Part shown: positions 1-8,040 of the stretch, one piece after another | Position numbering within the stretch: position 1 is the stretch's first letter | Layout: each line of letters begins with the position of its first letter | Source of the DNA: Arthrobacter terricola | GTDB taxonomy: Bacteria; Actinomycetota; Actinomycetes; Actinomycetales; Micrococcaceae | Direction of reading: 5' to 3' | DNA: 64,000 bases | Assembly (NCBI RefSeq): GCF_004354015.1 | Contig: NZ_SMRU01000006.1 | Coordinates: forward strand, 1 to 64,000 | The notes under the pieces: model-generated | What the model was told of the DNA's origin: nothing | The model's database searches: none | What the model saw: only the letters and a program-made list of their open reading frames with translations | Program-made: the position numbers and the translations under genes

Positions 1-1
1 C

Positions 2-265
2 TCCGAAATGGCCGGACACAAAGCCTTCACCATGGCCACCGACATGCAGGTCTACTTCTGCGACCCCGCTAGCCCCTGGCAACGCGGCTCGAACGAGAAC
101 ACCAACGGCCTGCTGCGCCAATACTTCCCCAAAGGCACCGACCTGTCCGTCTACGGACCCGAAGACCTCGAACACGTCGCCCAGGAACTCAACGGCCGCC
201 CACGCAAAACGCTCGACTGGAAAACCCCAGCCGAGCGCCTACGTGATTTACTACTAACCACCTAA
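2..265 (+). CDS. IS30-family transposase, C-terminal part (cut by window edge)
   Basis: This is the last 87 codons of a transposase whose 5' part lies outside the window; the frame is open through position 2, so the visible ATG at 8 is internal. The protein carries the IS30-type integrase-core tail: [20 protein letters not shown], which includes the last catalytic acidic residue (E of NENTNG), then the end of the core with [10 protein letters not shown] and TPAERL. The protein ends at TAA 263-265, a few bases before a terminal repeat, which fits the usual gene layout of these elements. Whether the whole element is intact cannot be judged here. Family assignment is secure from the conserved block. 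Confidence 0.9.
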   Translation, partial: SEMAGHKAFTMATDMQVYFCDPASPWQRGSNENTNGLLRQYFPKGTDLSVYGPEDLEHVAQELNGRPRKTLDWKTPAERLRDLLLTT

Positions 266-270
266 CCACC

Positions 271-299
271 AAGTGTTGCAACGACCCCTAGAAACCGCC
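271..299. repeat. Right terminal inverted repeat of the IS30-family element
   Basis: Just after the transposase stop the sequence reads GTGTTGCAACGACC followed by a purine-rich GAAACCGCC end, the kind of terminus seen on IS30-family elements. The left repeat and the target duplication are outside the window, so the exact outer base is inferred. The element ends about 30 bp before the stop codon of the adjacent IclR gene. Confidence 0.55.
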
Positions 300-329
300 A
301 ATCTTAGGGGGTGTTAGGTGTACACAAAC

Positions 330-1121
330 TCAAGTGGGGTCGGGCCGGGCGGAGCTGATTTTGTGGGCTTCTTCCATGAGCAGCTTGCCGAGGAATTCTT
401 GTCTTTCGGGGCGGAACCTTGGTTCGATGCCGGTCAGGGACAATGCGCCGACCGGCCTGCCCAGAGCATCGAAAACGGCAGCCGCCATCCCCCAACTGCC
501 TTCGAGGACCAACCCCGGATTCACCGAATAGCCGGTCAGCCTGGTCCTTTCCAGGCTGACCCGGACAATCTCCAGTGAGTGGCCCGTGGCGAAATCCCCC
601 GCATGCTGTTCCCAGCCGGACAAAATGGCGTCCTGTTCATCCTCTGGCAGGAACGCCATCATCGCCGTCCCGGCCGAAGCAACTCCGAGCGGAAACCTCA
701 CCCCCTCGTGCAGGACGAAGGAGCGGACAGGGAAGCTCCCTTCCTCGCGCAGCACGCAAACCGTTTCATTGCCGCGTCGAATCGAATAAAAGGCACTTTC
801 ACCGGTTTCCTCGGCCAAGCGACGCAGACTGGGCCGGGCAAGGTCTTCGAAGGGGAACCGGGCCGCGGCCACAGAGCCCAGCAGGAACATCTCCGGGCCA
901 AGGATCCAGTTTCCGGTCTTGTGGTCGTGGTCGAGGAGGCCTTCGGCGGCCAGGGATGTGAGCAAGCGGTAGACGGTGGGACGCGTCAATCCCGATTCGC
1001 GAACCAGGCCAGCGATGGACATGCCCTCCGGCTTGCGCCCGACGAGGCGCAAAAGCCCCGCTACGCGACCAACGACTTGCGCGCCCTGGACGGGCGCGCC
1101 TTGAACCTGCCGAGTCGCCAA
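330..1121 (-). CDS. IclR-family transcriptional regulator of the CoA-transferase/thiolase operon
   Basis: Predicted DNA-binding regulator of 263 aa. An N-terminal winged helix (VVGRVAGLLRLVG ... GLTRPTVYRLLTSLAAEGLL) is followed by the IclR effector domain (FPFEDLARPSLRRLAEETGES ... GSWGMAAAVFDALGRPVGALSL). I chose a TTG start at 1121 because GAAAGGGG lies 5 nt upstream and it gives the usual family length; an upstream ATG at 1217 in the same frame would add 32 residues with no IclR resemblance and would run through likely operators. It is divergent from the CoA-transferase operon, so it most likely controls that operon, as PcaR-type IclR proteins control pcaIJF. The effector is not known; beta-ketoadipate or acetoacetate-type keto acids are guesses from context. 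Confidence 0.88.
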   Translation of the reverse strand: MATRQVQGAPVQGAQVVGRVAGLLRLVGRKPEGMSIAGLVRESGLTRPTVYRLLTSLAAEGLLDHDHKTGNWILGPEMFLLGSVAAARFPFEDLARPSLRRLAEETGESAFYSIRRGNETVCVLREEGSFPVRSFVLHEGVRFPLGVASAGTAMMAFLPEDEQDAILSGWEQHAGDFATGHSLEIVRVSLERTRLTGYSVNPGLVLEGSWGMAAAVFDALGRPVGALSLTGIEPRFRPERQEFLGKLLMEEAHKISSARPDPT

Positions 1122-1142
1122 AATGACCCCTTTCAAAAAATC

Positions 1143-1157
1143 CTCCACAATATGGAC
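1143..1157. promoter_or_regulatory. Candidate IclR operator, copy overlapping the regulator's 5' region
   Basis: CTCCACAATATGGAC is an imperfect inverted repeat that matches the perfect palindrome at 1263-1277 in 11 of 15 positions on the opposite strand. It sits about 20 bp upstream of the chosen TTG start, a position suited to autorepression. Evidence is pattern only. Confidence 0.35.
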
Positions 1158-1172
1158 ACTCTCAACGCTACC

Positions 1173-1187
1173 GTCCACACTGTGCCG
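1173..1187. promoter_or_regulatory. Candidate IclR operator, middle copy
   Basis: GTCCACACTGTGCCG shares the first half GTCCAC and the central GTG with the perfect palindrome at 1263-1277. It is the weakest of the three copies in this divergent promoter region. Confidence 0.25.
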
Positions 1188-1262
1188 TCGGCCAGCCAAA
1201 ACCAAGAATCGGGCCATTGACCACCAGAACTAGCACCCCTAGGCTCCTTTCCCAGAACACGT

Positions 1263-1277
1263 GTCCACAAAGTGGAC
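1263..1277. promoter_or_regulatory. Perfect palindrome, likely IclR operator for the CoA-transferase operon
   Basis: GTCCACAAAGTGGAC is a perfect inverted repeat with 6-bp arms and a 3-bp centre, the size expected of IclR-family operators. It ends 30 bp before the ATG of the first operon gene, so a bound regulator would contact the core promoter. Two weaker copies lie toward the divergent regulator gene. Confidence 0.5.
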
Positions 1278-1307
1278 TCGCAAGCGACTCAACGACGAGG
1301 AGAACCT

Positions 1308-2021
1308 ATGGCCAGACTCCAGCACAGCGCTGCCGAGGCCTTGCATGACATCCTGCGCGACGGCCAGACCCTGGCGGTCGGCGGCTTCGGACTCAGCGGC
1401 ATCCCTGCCGACCTGATCGAGGCCGTCCGCGATTCCGGCGTCCAGGACCTGACAATCGTTTCCAACAACATGGGAATCGACGGCAAAGGACTCGGAATCC
1501 TGATCGAAGCCGGCCAGGTCCGCAAGGTCATCGCATCGTATGTAGGCGAAAACAAGCTCTTCGCCGAGCAGTACCTTTCGGGCCGGCTCGAGGTGGAGTT
1601 CACTCCCCAGGGCACGCTTGCCGAGCGGCTTCGCGCAGGCGGCGCGGGCATCCCCGCTTTCTACACGCGGACCGGCGTCGGAACCTTGGTGGCGGAGGGG
1701 AAGCCGCTCGAAGAGTTCGACGGCGTCACTTACGTCCGCGAGCGCGGGATCGTTGCCGACGTCGCACTCGTCCACGCGCATACGGCGGACACGGACGGCA
1801 ACCTGATCTACCGCTATACGGCCCGGAACTTCAACCCCTTGGTGGCAACCGCCGGCAAGGTGACCATCGCGGAGGCCGAGGTGATCGTACAGCCGGGCGA
1901 GCTGGATCCGAACCACATCGTGACGCCGGGCGTCTATGTTCAGCGCCTCGTCCAGGCAAGCAACAGGACGAAGGACATCGAGCAGCGCACCGTCCGGCCC
2001 CGCGCAGCAGTCCCGGCCTAA
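1308..2021 (+). CDS. 3-oxoacid CoA-transferase, subunit A
   Basis: Alpha subunit (237 aa) of a family I CoA-transferase that moves CoA from succinyl-CoA to a 3-keto acid. DGQTLAVGGFGLSGIP near the N-terminus matches the family I signature for this subunit. The ATG at 1308 follows GACGAGGAG at good spacing; a longer reading frame from 1272 has no such site. The B subunit starts 26 bp downstream and a thiolase follows, so the three act in series: keto acid to keto acyl-CoA, then thiolytic cleavage to acetyl-CoA. Substrate could be 3-oxoadipate (PcaI role) or acetoacetate (ScoA role); sequence reading alone does not separate them. Confidence 0.9.
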   Translation: MARLQHSAAEALHDILRDGQTLAVGGFGLSGIPADLIEAVRDSGVQDLTIVSNNMGIDGKGLGILIEAGQVRKVIASYVGENKLFAEQYLSGRLEVEFTPQGTLAERLRAGGAGIPAFYTRTGVGTLVAEGKPLEEFDGVTYVRERGIVADVALVHAHTADTDGNLIYRYTARNFNPLVATAGKVTIAEAEVIVQPGELDPNHIVTPGVYVQRLVQASNRTKDIEQRTVRPRAAVPA

Positions 2022-2047
2022 ACCCAGCACAGTAAAGGAGCACAACC

Positions 2048-2731
2048 ATGGCATGGACCCGCGACGAAATGGCGGCCATCGCGGCCCGGGAACTCAACGA
2101 CGGCGACTACGTCAACCTCGGCATCGGCATCCCCACGCTCGTTGCCAACAACCTGCCCGACGGTGTGCGGGTTGTCCTGCAGAGCGAGAATGGCCTGCTG
2201 GGCATGGGCCCGTTCCCCTATGAAGGCGAAGAAGACGCCGACCTCATCAACGCCGGCAAGCAAACCGTCACAGTCCTTCCAGGCGGCAGCATTTTCGACT
2301 CGGCAACGTCCTTCGGCATGATCCGCGGCGGGCATGTGAAGGTCGCGATCCTCGGTGCAATGCAGGTTTCCGGAACCGGTGACCTCGCCAATTGGACCAT
2401 CCCGGGGAAGATGGTCAAGGGCATGGGCGGGGCCATGGACCTGGTGGCGGGGACTCCGCGCGTCGTGGTCCTGACGGAGCACAACGCCAAGGACGGCACG
2501 GCGAAGATCGTCCGGGAGTGCACCCTTCCACTGACGGGCCAAGGGGTGGTAGACCGCATTATCAGCGACCTTGCGGTCTTCGATCTCCTGCAGGCAAAGG
2601 ACGACGACGGCGGGCGGCGCCTCGTGCTGACGGCCCTCGCGCCGGGGGTCACCATCGCGGAAATCCAGGCCAAGACGGAAGCGGCGTTCGACGTGGAACT
2701 CCGGCAAGACTACGAAGGAGAAGCAGCATGA
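2048..2731 (+). CDS. 3-oxoacid CoA-transferase, subunit B
   Basis: Beta subunit (227 aa), the partner of the preceding gene. It contains LQSENG, the exact family I active-site signature whose glutamate forms the glutamyl-CoA thioester, followed by LLGMGPFP and the glycine-rich [20 protein letters not shown] segment. The start ATG 2048 follows AAAGGAG. The stop codon overlaps the ATG of the thiolase gene (ATGA at 2728-2731), indicating translational coupling. Together with the A subunit it makes a complete heteromeric enzyme. Specificity (3-oxoadipate or acetoacetate) is undecided. Confidence 0.92.
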   Translation: MAWTRDEMAAIAARELNDGDYVNLGIGIPTLVANNLPDGVRVVLQSENGLLGMGPFPYEGEEDADLINAGKQTVTVLPGGSIFDSATSFGMIRGGHVKVAILGAMQVSGTGDLANWTIPGKMVKGMGGAMDLVAGTPRVVVLTEHNAKDGTAKIVRECTLPLTGQGVVDRIISDLAVFDLLQAKDDDGGRRLVLTALAPGVTIAEIQAKTEAAFDVELRQDYEGEAA

Positions 2732-3948
2732 GCCTGAAGGAACGCTTCGGCAAGGACGTACTCCTCACGGGTTGGGGACACAGCAAGTTCGGCAAGCTCA
2801 GCGACGAGACGCTTGAGTCATTGATCGTCCGGGTGTCCACGGAGGCGATCGCCAACTCGGGCCTCGAACCGCGGGACATCGACGAGATTTACCTCGGGCA
2901 ATTCAACTCGGGAATGATGCCGTTGGGGTTCACGTCCTCGCTCGCCCTGCAGGTGTCCCCGCAATTGGCCAACGTGCCGGCGACACGCACCGAAAACGCC
3001 TGTGCCTCGGGTTCGGCCGCGTTCCAGCAGGGCGTGAAGTCCGTGCTGGCCGGCACCGCCCGCAACGTCCTGGTGATCGGCGCGGAAAAGATGACCGACG
3101 CCGGAGCAGACGTTGTGGGGGCCGCACTGCTGGGAGCATCCTACGAAATGGCGGGGAAGCCGTCCACCACGGGCTTCACGGGACTCTTCGCCGAAGTAGC
3201 CAAGCACTACGACAAGCGGTACGGAGGTGGCATTGCTCAAGCTGGACAAAGCTACGCGAGCCTCGGCGACGTCCTCGGTTCCATTGCCGCCAAGAACCAC
3301 CACAACGGCATGGATAACCCGTACGCGCAGATGCACCGGGATTTCGGCGAGGAGTTTTGCCGCACGGTTTCCGAGAAGAACCCGATCGTCGCCGAGCCGC
3401 TCCGCCGCACCGATTGCTCGCCGGTGTCCGACGGCGCCGCCGCCGTCGTGCTTTCCCTGGGGCCGTCGTCGGGCGCTGCTACTGAACCCGTACGGTTGGC
3501 GGGCTTCGGGCACGCGAACGACTTTTTCCCGGCGGAGCGCCGCGACCCCACGGAGTTCACTGCCACTCGCGCTTCGTGGGAGCGGGCGTTCGCGATGGCC
3601 GGCGTCGGGATCGACGAGTTGGACTTCGCTGAAGTCCACGACTGCTTCACCATCGCCGAGTTGATCATGTACGAGGCCATGGGACTCACGCCGCGCGGCG
3701 AAGGCGCCCGCGCTGTACGGGAAGGCTGGGTCTACAAGGACGGCAGGCTGCCCGTCAATGTGTCCGGCGGGCTCAAGGCCAAAGGCCACCCCGTTGGCGC
3801 GACCGGCGTCTCGCAGCACGTCATCGCCGCGATGCAGCTCACGGGAACGGCGGGCGCGATGCAGCTGCCGCGCGCCCGCCGCGGTGCCGTGCAGAACATG
3901 GGCGGCGTAGGTATCGCGAATTACGTGAGCATTTTGGAGGCCGTCTAG
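2728..3948 (+). CDS. Thiolase family protein (SCP-x-like acetyl-CoA acyltransferase)
   Basis: A 406-aa thiolase expected to cleave the 3-ketoacyl-CoA made by the upstream CoA-transferase. The nucleophilic cysteine is in [12 protein letters not shown] (about residue 92), and the C-terminal catalytic block is [14 protein letters not shown]. The sequence resembles the SCP-x branch of thiolases (GWGHSKFG N-terminus, [12 protein letters not shown] before the GHP block, and no C-terminal CxG cysteine motif of classical thiolases). That branch differs from the classical PcaF thiolase expected in a beta-ketoadipate operon, so the true acyl-CoA may be different or branched. ATG at 2728 overlaps the upstream stop. 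Confidence 0.88.
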   Translation: MSLKERFGKDVLLTGWGHSKFGKLSDETLESLIVRVSTEAIANSGLEPRDIDEIYLGQFNSGMMPLGFTSSLALQVSPQLANVPATRTENACASGSAAFQQGVKSVLAGTARNVLVIGAEKMTDAGADVVGAALLGASYEMAGKPSTTGFTGLFAEVAKHYDKRYGGGIAQAGQSYASLGDVLGSIAAKNHHNGMDNPYAQMHRDFGEEFCRTVSEKNPIVAEPLRRTDCSPVSDGAAAVVLSLGPSSGAATEPVRLAGFGHANDFFPAERRDPTEFTATRASWERAFAMAGVGIDELDFAEVHDCFTIAELIMYEAMGLTPRGEGARAVREGWVYKDGRLPVNVSGGLKAKGHPVGATGVSQHVIAAMQLTGTAGAMQLPRARRGAVQNMGGVGIANYVSILEAV

Positions 3949-3985
3949 CCAGCTTCTAGTTCGAGGAGGCGCCCCCTCAAGTTTC

Positions 3986-4564
3986 TTACTTAGCCGCGAG
4001 TACCGCTGCTCCGGCTGCCGCGCATGCTTCGTCGAGTGCGCCGTCCGGGGCACCCCCGACGCCGATCCCGGCCACCGAAACACCGTTCACCTTCAGCGGC
4101 ACTCCGCCGGCGAGGAAGAGGGTGCCGGGCAGGTCGTCGATCGACGGTCCGTTGCCGTTGATCCGCTTGGCGAGTTCACTCGTGGGGGCGCCGAAGGCGG
4201 CAGCCGTATAGGCCTTCTGCTTGGCGGCTTCGATGGTGTGCTCGGCGGCGTTGTCGCCCCGGAGCAGTGCCTGGACGGTGCCGAAACGGTCGACGACGGC
4301 CACCGTCACGAACGGAAGCTTGTCCGCCTGGCACTTGGCCAAAGCTGCAGTCACGGCTTGGCTCGACGCGCCCACGGTGATGCGGTTCTGGGGGACGACG
4401 TTCTCCGCGGACGGATTGACGTCGACGGCGGTCGCGGCCTTCGCGACGGCGGGCGCGGCACTCGGGGCGGATGGCGTCGTGGCATTCGCGACGGCGGTCG
4501 CTCCGCCGGTCAGGAGCATTGCTCCGGCGGCAGCGGCGGCGAGGATCTTGTTGGACTTCTTCAT
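3986..4564 (-). CDS. Secreted haem-binding protein, HbpS/GlcG (DUF336) family
   Basis: A 192-aa exported protein. The N-terminus MKKSNKILAAAAAGAMLLTG is a typical signal peptide, followed by an Ala/Pro-rich linker and a GlcG/HbpS domain (PFVTVAVVDRFGTVQALLRGDNA ... TLFLAGGVPLKVNGVSVAGIGVGG). The ATG at 4564 is preceded by GGAGG; a longer frame to 4681 is unlikely. In Streptomyces reticuli HbpS is an extracellular haem/redox sensor that acts on the SenS-SenR two-component system. Here the gene is divergent from exactly such a kinase/regulator pair, so an accessory-sensor role is a reasonable inference. Haem ligands were not identified. Confidence 0.85.
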   Translation of the reverse strand: MKKSNKILAAAAAGAMLLTGGATAVANATTPSAPSAAPAVAKAATAVDVNPSAENVVPQNRITVGASSQAVTAALAKCQADKLPFVTVAVVDRFGTVQALLRGDNAAEHTIEAAKQKAYTAAAFGAPTSELAKRINGNGPSIDDLPGTLFLAGGVPLKVNGVSVAGIGVGGAPDGALDEACAAAGAAVLAAK

Positions 4565-4725
4565 GGCGGTCCTCCGGGAGGTCGGCAGCAGGTACAGTTC
4601 AATGCTCCCGACCTGGCTCAACGGGCACATCGGGCGCCCGGCTCTCCCCGGCTCATCCTTTCCGCTCCGGGTATCAGCCAAAAGGCGGAGAGACCCGCAA
4701 GACGAACCCGCCTAGCATTGGAAGA

Positions 4726-5898
4726 ATGCCGGCCCGCTCGAACAATTCCGTTTCCCACCCGATGAGGGAGCGGATCGACACGGCCGTGCACCTCAGCTTC
4801 GCCGTGCTCATGGTCGCCTCGGGCGTGCGCTACGTCCTGCGGCACAGCCCTGCCGACAACCTCGGGACGATCGCGTTGGCTGCTGCCGTGTGTGTCCTTT
4901 ACACCGTGGTGGCCGTGCTCGCCAAATGGCGCCAGCCGTGGCTGTGGTGGATGATCGCCCTCGTTCTTTCGTGGGCCGTGCTGGTGATCGCCGCGCCGAG
5001 TTTCGCGTGGTGTTCCTTCGCGTTGTTCTTCTTGTCGCGCGTCGCCTTCAGCGGCTGGATAGCGTACCTGGCGGGCGGCGTGACGGCGCTCGCCACCGCC
5101 GTCGGACTGTTCCGCCTCAGCGGGGACACCGACGTCGCCATGCTGCTGGGACCGCTCGCCGCCGGCGTCTTGCTCACGATGGTCTACGACAGGATCGAGC
5201 AGGACGCCGCGCTTCAACGGCAACTGCACGCCGAAGTCTCCCAAGCGCAGGAACGCCTCGCCGCGAGCGAGCGCGAAGCCGGGATCGCGGCGGAACGCGA
5301 GCGCGTTTCCCGCGAAATCCATGACACCGTCACGCAAGGGCTCGCAAGCAGCCTGCTCCTGCTCGAGGCGGCGCGACGCTCGTGGCCCGAATCGGGGGCG
5401 AAGGCGGAGATACAGAAGGCGGGCACCCTCCTGCGCCAAAACCTGGCGGATACCCGGAGCCTGGTCCATGAGCTCTCGGCCGCCGGCCTCGAAGGCGGAC
5501 CGCTACCCGAAGCCCTGGAACAGGCAGCCCTGCAACACCTCGATTCGGTCCGGTTCCACGTAACCGGCGTGCCCCGACCCGTCCCGGCAGACGTCCGGCA
5601 CGCATTGATGCGCGTCACCCAGAGCGCCGCGGCGAACATCAAGCGCCACGCCCACGCCGGACAAGCCAGCGTGACCCTTGGCTTCCTTCCCGGTGGGGTC
5701 ACCTTGGACGTGTTCGACGACGGCCGCGGCTTCGATCCCGCAGCGGTACCTCCGCCGTCGGAACAGGGAGGGTACGGCCTGCGCGCCATGAGGCAACGGG
5801 TCGAACAACTGGGTGGCGTGTTCTCGGTGGAGAGCTCCCCGGGCGAAGGAACCGTCGTGGCCGCGCAGCTGCCCTTGCCTCCGGAGGAAAACCCATGA
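4726..5898 (+). CDS. Sensor histidine kinase, NarL/DesK type (SenS-like)
   Basis: A 390-aa membrane kinase. Four to five hydrophobic segments span residues about 20-155, with very short external loops, then a coiled coil (HAEVSQAQERLAASEREA) leads to a HisKA_3 dimerisation domain whose phospho-acceptor lies in SREIHDTVTQGLA (H199 with this start). The HATPase domain has the N box region (QSAAANIKRHAHA), DDGRGFD and GGYGLRAMRQR. The ATG at 4726 follows TTGGAAG; ATG 4762 is an alternative. With hardly any sensor domain of its own, it plausibly depends on the divergent HbpS-like protein. The response regulator gene overlaps its stop by 4 bp. Confidence 0.9.
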   Translation: MPARSNNSVSHPMRERIDTAVHLSFAVLMVASGVRYVLRHSPADNLGTIALAAAVCVLYTVVAVLAKWRQPWLWWMIALVLSWAVLVIAAPSFAWCSFALFFLSRVAFSGWIAYLAGGVTALATAVGLFRLSGDTDVAMLLGPLAAGVLLTMVYDRIEQDAALQRQLHAEVSQAQERLAASEREAGIAAERERVSREIHDTVTQGLASSLLLLEAARRSWPESGAKAEIQKAGTLLRQNLADTRSLVHELSAAGLEGGPLPEALEQAALQHLDSVRFHVTGVPRPVPADVRHALMRVTQSAAANIKRHAHAGQASVTLGFLPGGVTLDVFDDGRGFDPAAVPPPSEQGGYGLRAMRQRVEQLGGVFSVESSPGEGTVVAAQLPLPPEENP

Positions 5899-6521
5899 AG
5901 CCGATCTCCGTCCTCCTCGTTGACGACCACCTGGTAGTCCGGAGCGGACTCAAGGCGCTCCTGGGCACCCAACCGGACATCGCCGTCGTCGCCGAAGCCG
6001 CTTCCGGCGAGGAAGCGCTCGCCGCAGCCCAACAGCACCCGGCCGACGTCGTCATGATGGACCTCGCAATGGGCAACGGGATGGACGGAATCGAGGCGAT
6101 CAAGCGCCTGCGCCAAGCCAATAACCGGCAGGCGGTGTTGGTTTTCACCACGTACGATTCCGACGCCGACATCGTCAGGGCCGTGGATGCCGGGGCCATG
6201 GGGTACGTCCTCAAGGACGCCGCACCGGATGAGATCTTCGCGGCGGTCCGGGGTGCGGCTCAAGGCAAGAGCGTCATGAGCGCTCCGGTGGCAAGCAAGC
6301 TTTTCCAACAGCTTCGCAACCCGGACGAGGTCCTCACGCCGCGGGAAGCCGAACTCCTCAGCCTCCTCATCCAAGGCCTCAGCAACCGCGAACTCGGCAA
6401 GCGGCTGTTCATCTCCGAGGCCACGGTCAAAACCCATCTGGCGCATATCTACGCCAAGCTCGGCGTCGAAACCCGGGCCGCCGCGATCGCCGTCGCAATC
6501 CGGCGCGAAGGGATGCGCTAG
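5895..6521 (+). CDS. LuxR/NarL-family response regulator (SenR-like)
   Basis: A 208-aa regulator with an N-terminal receiver domain (acidic pocket VDDH, phospho-acceptor D56 in VVMMDLAMG, conserved FTTYDSD and VLKDA) and a C-terminal LuxR-type HTH (LTPREAELLSLLIQGLSNRE ... ATVKTHLAHIYAKLG). It starts with ATGA overlapping the kinase stop, so the two are co-translated. In the HbpS-SenS-SenR model SenR controls antioxidant genes and hbpS itself; whether that holds here is inference from gene order only. Confidence 0.93.
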   Translation: MKPISVLLVDDHLVVRSGLKALLGTQPDIAVVAEAASGEEALAAAQQHPADVVMMDLAMGNGMDGIEAIKRLRQANNRQAVLVFTTYDSDADIVRAVDAGAMGYVLKDAAPDEIFAAVRGAAQGKSVMSAPVASKLFQQLRNPDEVLTPREAELLSLLIQGLSNRELGKRLFISEATVKTHLAHIYAKLGVETRAAAIAVAIRREGMR

Positions 6522-6572
6522 CAGTTCCCGCAGCCCCTTCACCAGCTACCCGGCCGGGTCTAAACTGACGCT

Positions 6573-7139
6573 ATGTCCGACCTCGCAGGGCGCAAGTTGT
6601 TCAAGCATTCCGGAACGGCACTTCTGTTCCGGGGAGTTTTGGCCATTTTCCTTGGCCTTCTGATTGCGTCCCTACCGGTCGCAACGGTCTTCGCACTCGT
6701 CTATGTTTTCGGTGTTTGGGCCATCACCGACGGCCTGACCAACATCGCTCATTACTTTTATGACCCCGCGCGGCATTCGCGCTGGAGCATGATCGGCGGC
6801 ATCGTCTCGGTGGCCACCGGACTCGTGGCCGTCGCTTGGCCGGGCATCACCGCAGCGGCATTCGGCGTACTCATCGGAGTCTGGGCTTTGGTCCTCGGCG
6901 TTTCGCAATTCATCCTCGCAATGGACGCGCGTGCCAACATCAGGGGATGGTGGCTCTGGGTGGCCACAGCACTCGTCACGATCCTCTTCGGGCTCTTCGT
7001 GCTGATCAATCCCGCCGGCGGATTCCTGAGCGTCGTCGCCTTGCTGGCCACGTATTCCGTGGTCGCCGGGGTGCTGTTGATCGCCTCCGGCGTCAAGCTC
7101 CGTAGGCGCGCCGCGAGGCCCCTGCTGCTGGCCGGGTAG
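6573..7139 (+). CDS. HdeD-like (DUF308) membrane protein
   Basis: A 188-aa integral membrane protein with about six hydrophobic helices arranged as the DUF308/HdeD repeat (FRGVLAIFLGLLIASLP, ITDGLTNIAHYF, GIVSVATGLVAVAWPG, VWALVLGVSQFILAM, FGLFVLINPAGG). HdeD proteins are linked to acid resistance in enterics but the biochemical activity is unknown. The gene has its own spacing (51 bp) from the response regulator and could be part of the same transcript. The C-terminus ends in a short basic tail. Confidence 0.82.
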   Translation: MSDLAGRKLFKHSGTALLFRGVLAIFLGLLIASLPVATVFALVYVFGVWAITDGLTNIAHYFYDPARHSRWSMIGGIVSVATGLVAVAWPGITAAAFGVLIGVWALVLGVSQFILAMDARANIRGWWLWVATALVTILFGLFVLINPAGGFLSVVALLATYSVVAGVLLIASGVKLRRRAARPLLLAG

Positions 7140-7193
7140 CCTCCGGAGCAATCCGCCACAGGGGATGCGTTCGCTCCCAAGTTCGGTAAGTTA

Positions 7194-8006
7194 GTGGCTG
7201 TGAAGATTGCTACCTGGAATGTGAACTCGCTCCGCGCCCGCGCCGACCGCGTGGAGGCTTGGCTGCAGCGCAGCGACTGCGACGTCCTCGCCATGCAGGA
7301 AACCAAGTGCAAGGACGACAACTTCCCGTGGGAACTCTTCGAACGCATGGGCTACGAAGTTGCCCACTTCGGTTTGAGCCAATGGAACGGTGTGGCGATC
7401 GCTTCCCGAGTAGGGCTCGACGACGTCGAGCGCACCTTTGTTGACCAACCCGCCTTCGGAAAGTCAGGCAAGGATCCGCACCAGGAAGCCCGTGCCATCG
7501 GTGCGACGTGCGACGGCATGCGGGTGTGGAGCCTGTACGTCCCCAACGGGCGCGCCTTGGACGACGAGCACATGCCGTACAAGCTCAAATGGCTGGACAC
7601 CTTGAAGGGCCACGCCGCGAACTGGGTGGCCGAAGATCCCGAAGCCCAAGTGGCGCTCATGGGCGACTGGAACATCGCGCCGTTTGATGACGACGTTTGG
7701 GACATCGACTTCTTCCGGGCCAACGCGATGACCCACGTCAGCGAACCCGAGCGGGAAGCCTTCCACGCGTTCGAGGCGGCCGGCTTCAAAGACGTCGCAC
7801 GCGAATACACTCCGGGTCCCGGCGTTTACACCTACTGGGACTACACTCAATTGCGCTTCCCCAAGAAGGAAGGCATGCGCATCGACTTCGTCCTGGGCTC
7901 GCCGGCACTGGCCGCCCGCGTCACGGGCGCCTCGATCGACCGCGAGGAGCGCAAGGGCAAGGGTGCCTCGGACCATGCTCCCGTGATCGTGGAGCTCGCG
8001 GACTGA
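7194..8006 (+). CDS. xthA: Exodeoxyribonuclease III (AP endonuclease, Xth family)
   Basis: A 270-aa Mg-dependent AP endonuclease/3'-5' exonuclease for base-excision repair. All family motifs are present: KIATWNVNSLRAR, MQETKCKDD, SLYVPNGRALDDEHM, MGDWNIAPFDDDVWD, GMRIDFVLGSPAL and ASDHAPVIVEL, giving the catalytic Asn, Glu, Tyr, Asp-Asn and Asp-His residues. The start is GTG at 7194 (reading M-A-V-K-I-A-T-W); GTG 7200 is two codons later and also possible. Length is normal for the family. Confidence 0.95.
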   Translation: MAVKIATWNVNSLRARADRVEAWLQRSDCDVLAMQETKCKDDNFPWELFERMGYEVAHFGLSQWNGVAIASRVGLDDVERTFVDQPAFGKSGKDPHQEARAIGATCDGMRVWSLYVPNGRALDDEHMPYKLKWLDTLKGHAANWVAEDPEAQVALMGDWNIAPFDDDVWDIDFFRANAMTHVSEPEREAFHAFEAAGFKDVAREYTPGPGVYTYWDYTQLRFPKKEGMRIDFVLGSPALAARVTGASIDREERKGKGASDHAPVIVELAD

Positions 8007-8040
8007 GGAAGCTGACAAACACGGAGGAGGCGGCCCTGCG

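Noticed and set aside
1122-1217. Longer start for the IclR gene at ATG 1217
   Set aside because: The extra 32 residues have no IclR resemblance, cover likely operators, and a TTG with GAAAGGGG upstream gives the normal length.
2818-4083. Long minus-strand open frames opposite the thiolase, and similar long frames opposite hutH/hutU, glutamate dehydrogenase and the purine permease
   Set aside because: They are mirror frames of GC-rich genes, with His/Arg/Gly-rich products and no domain resemblance.
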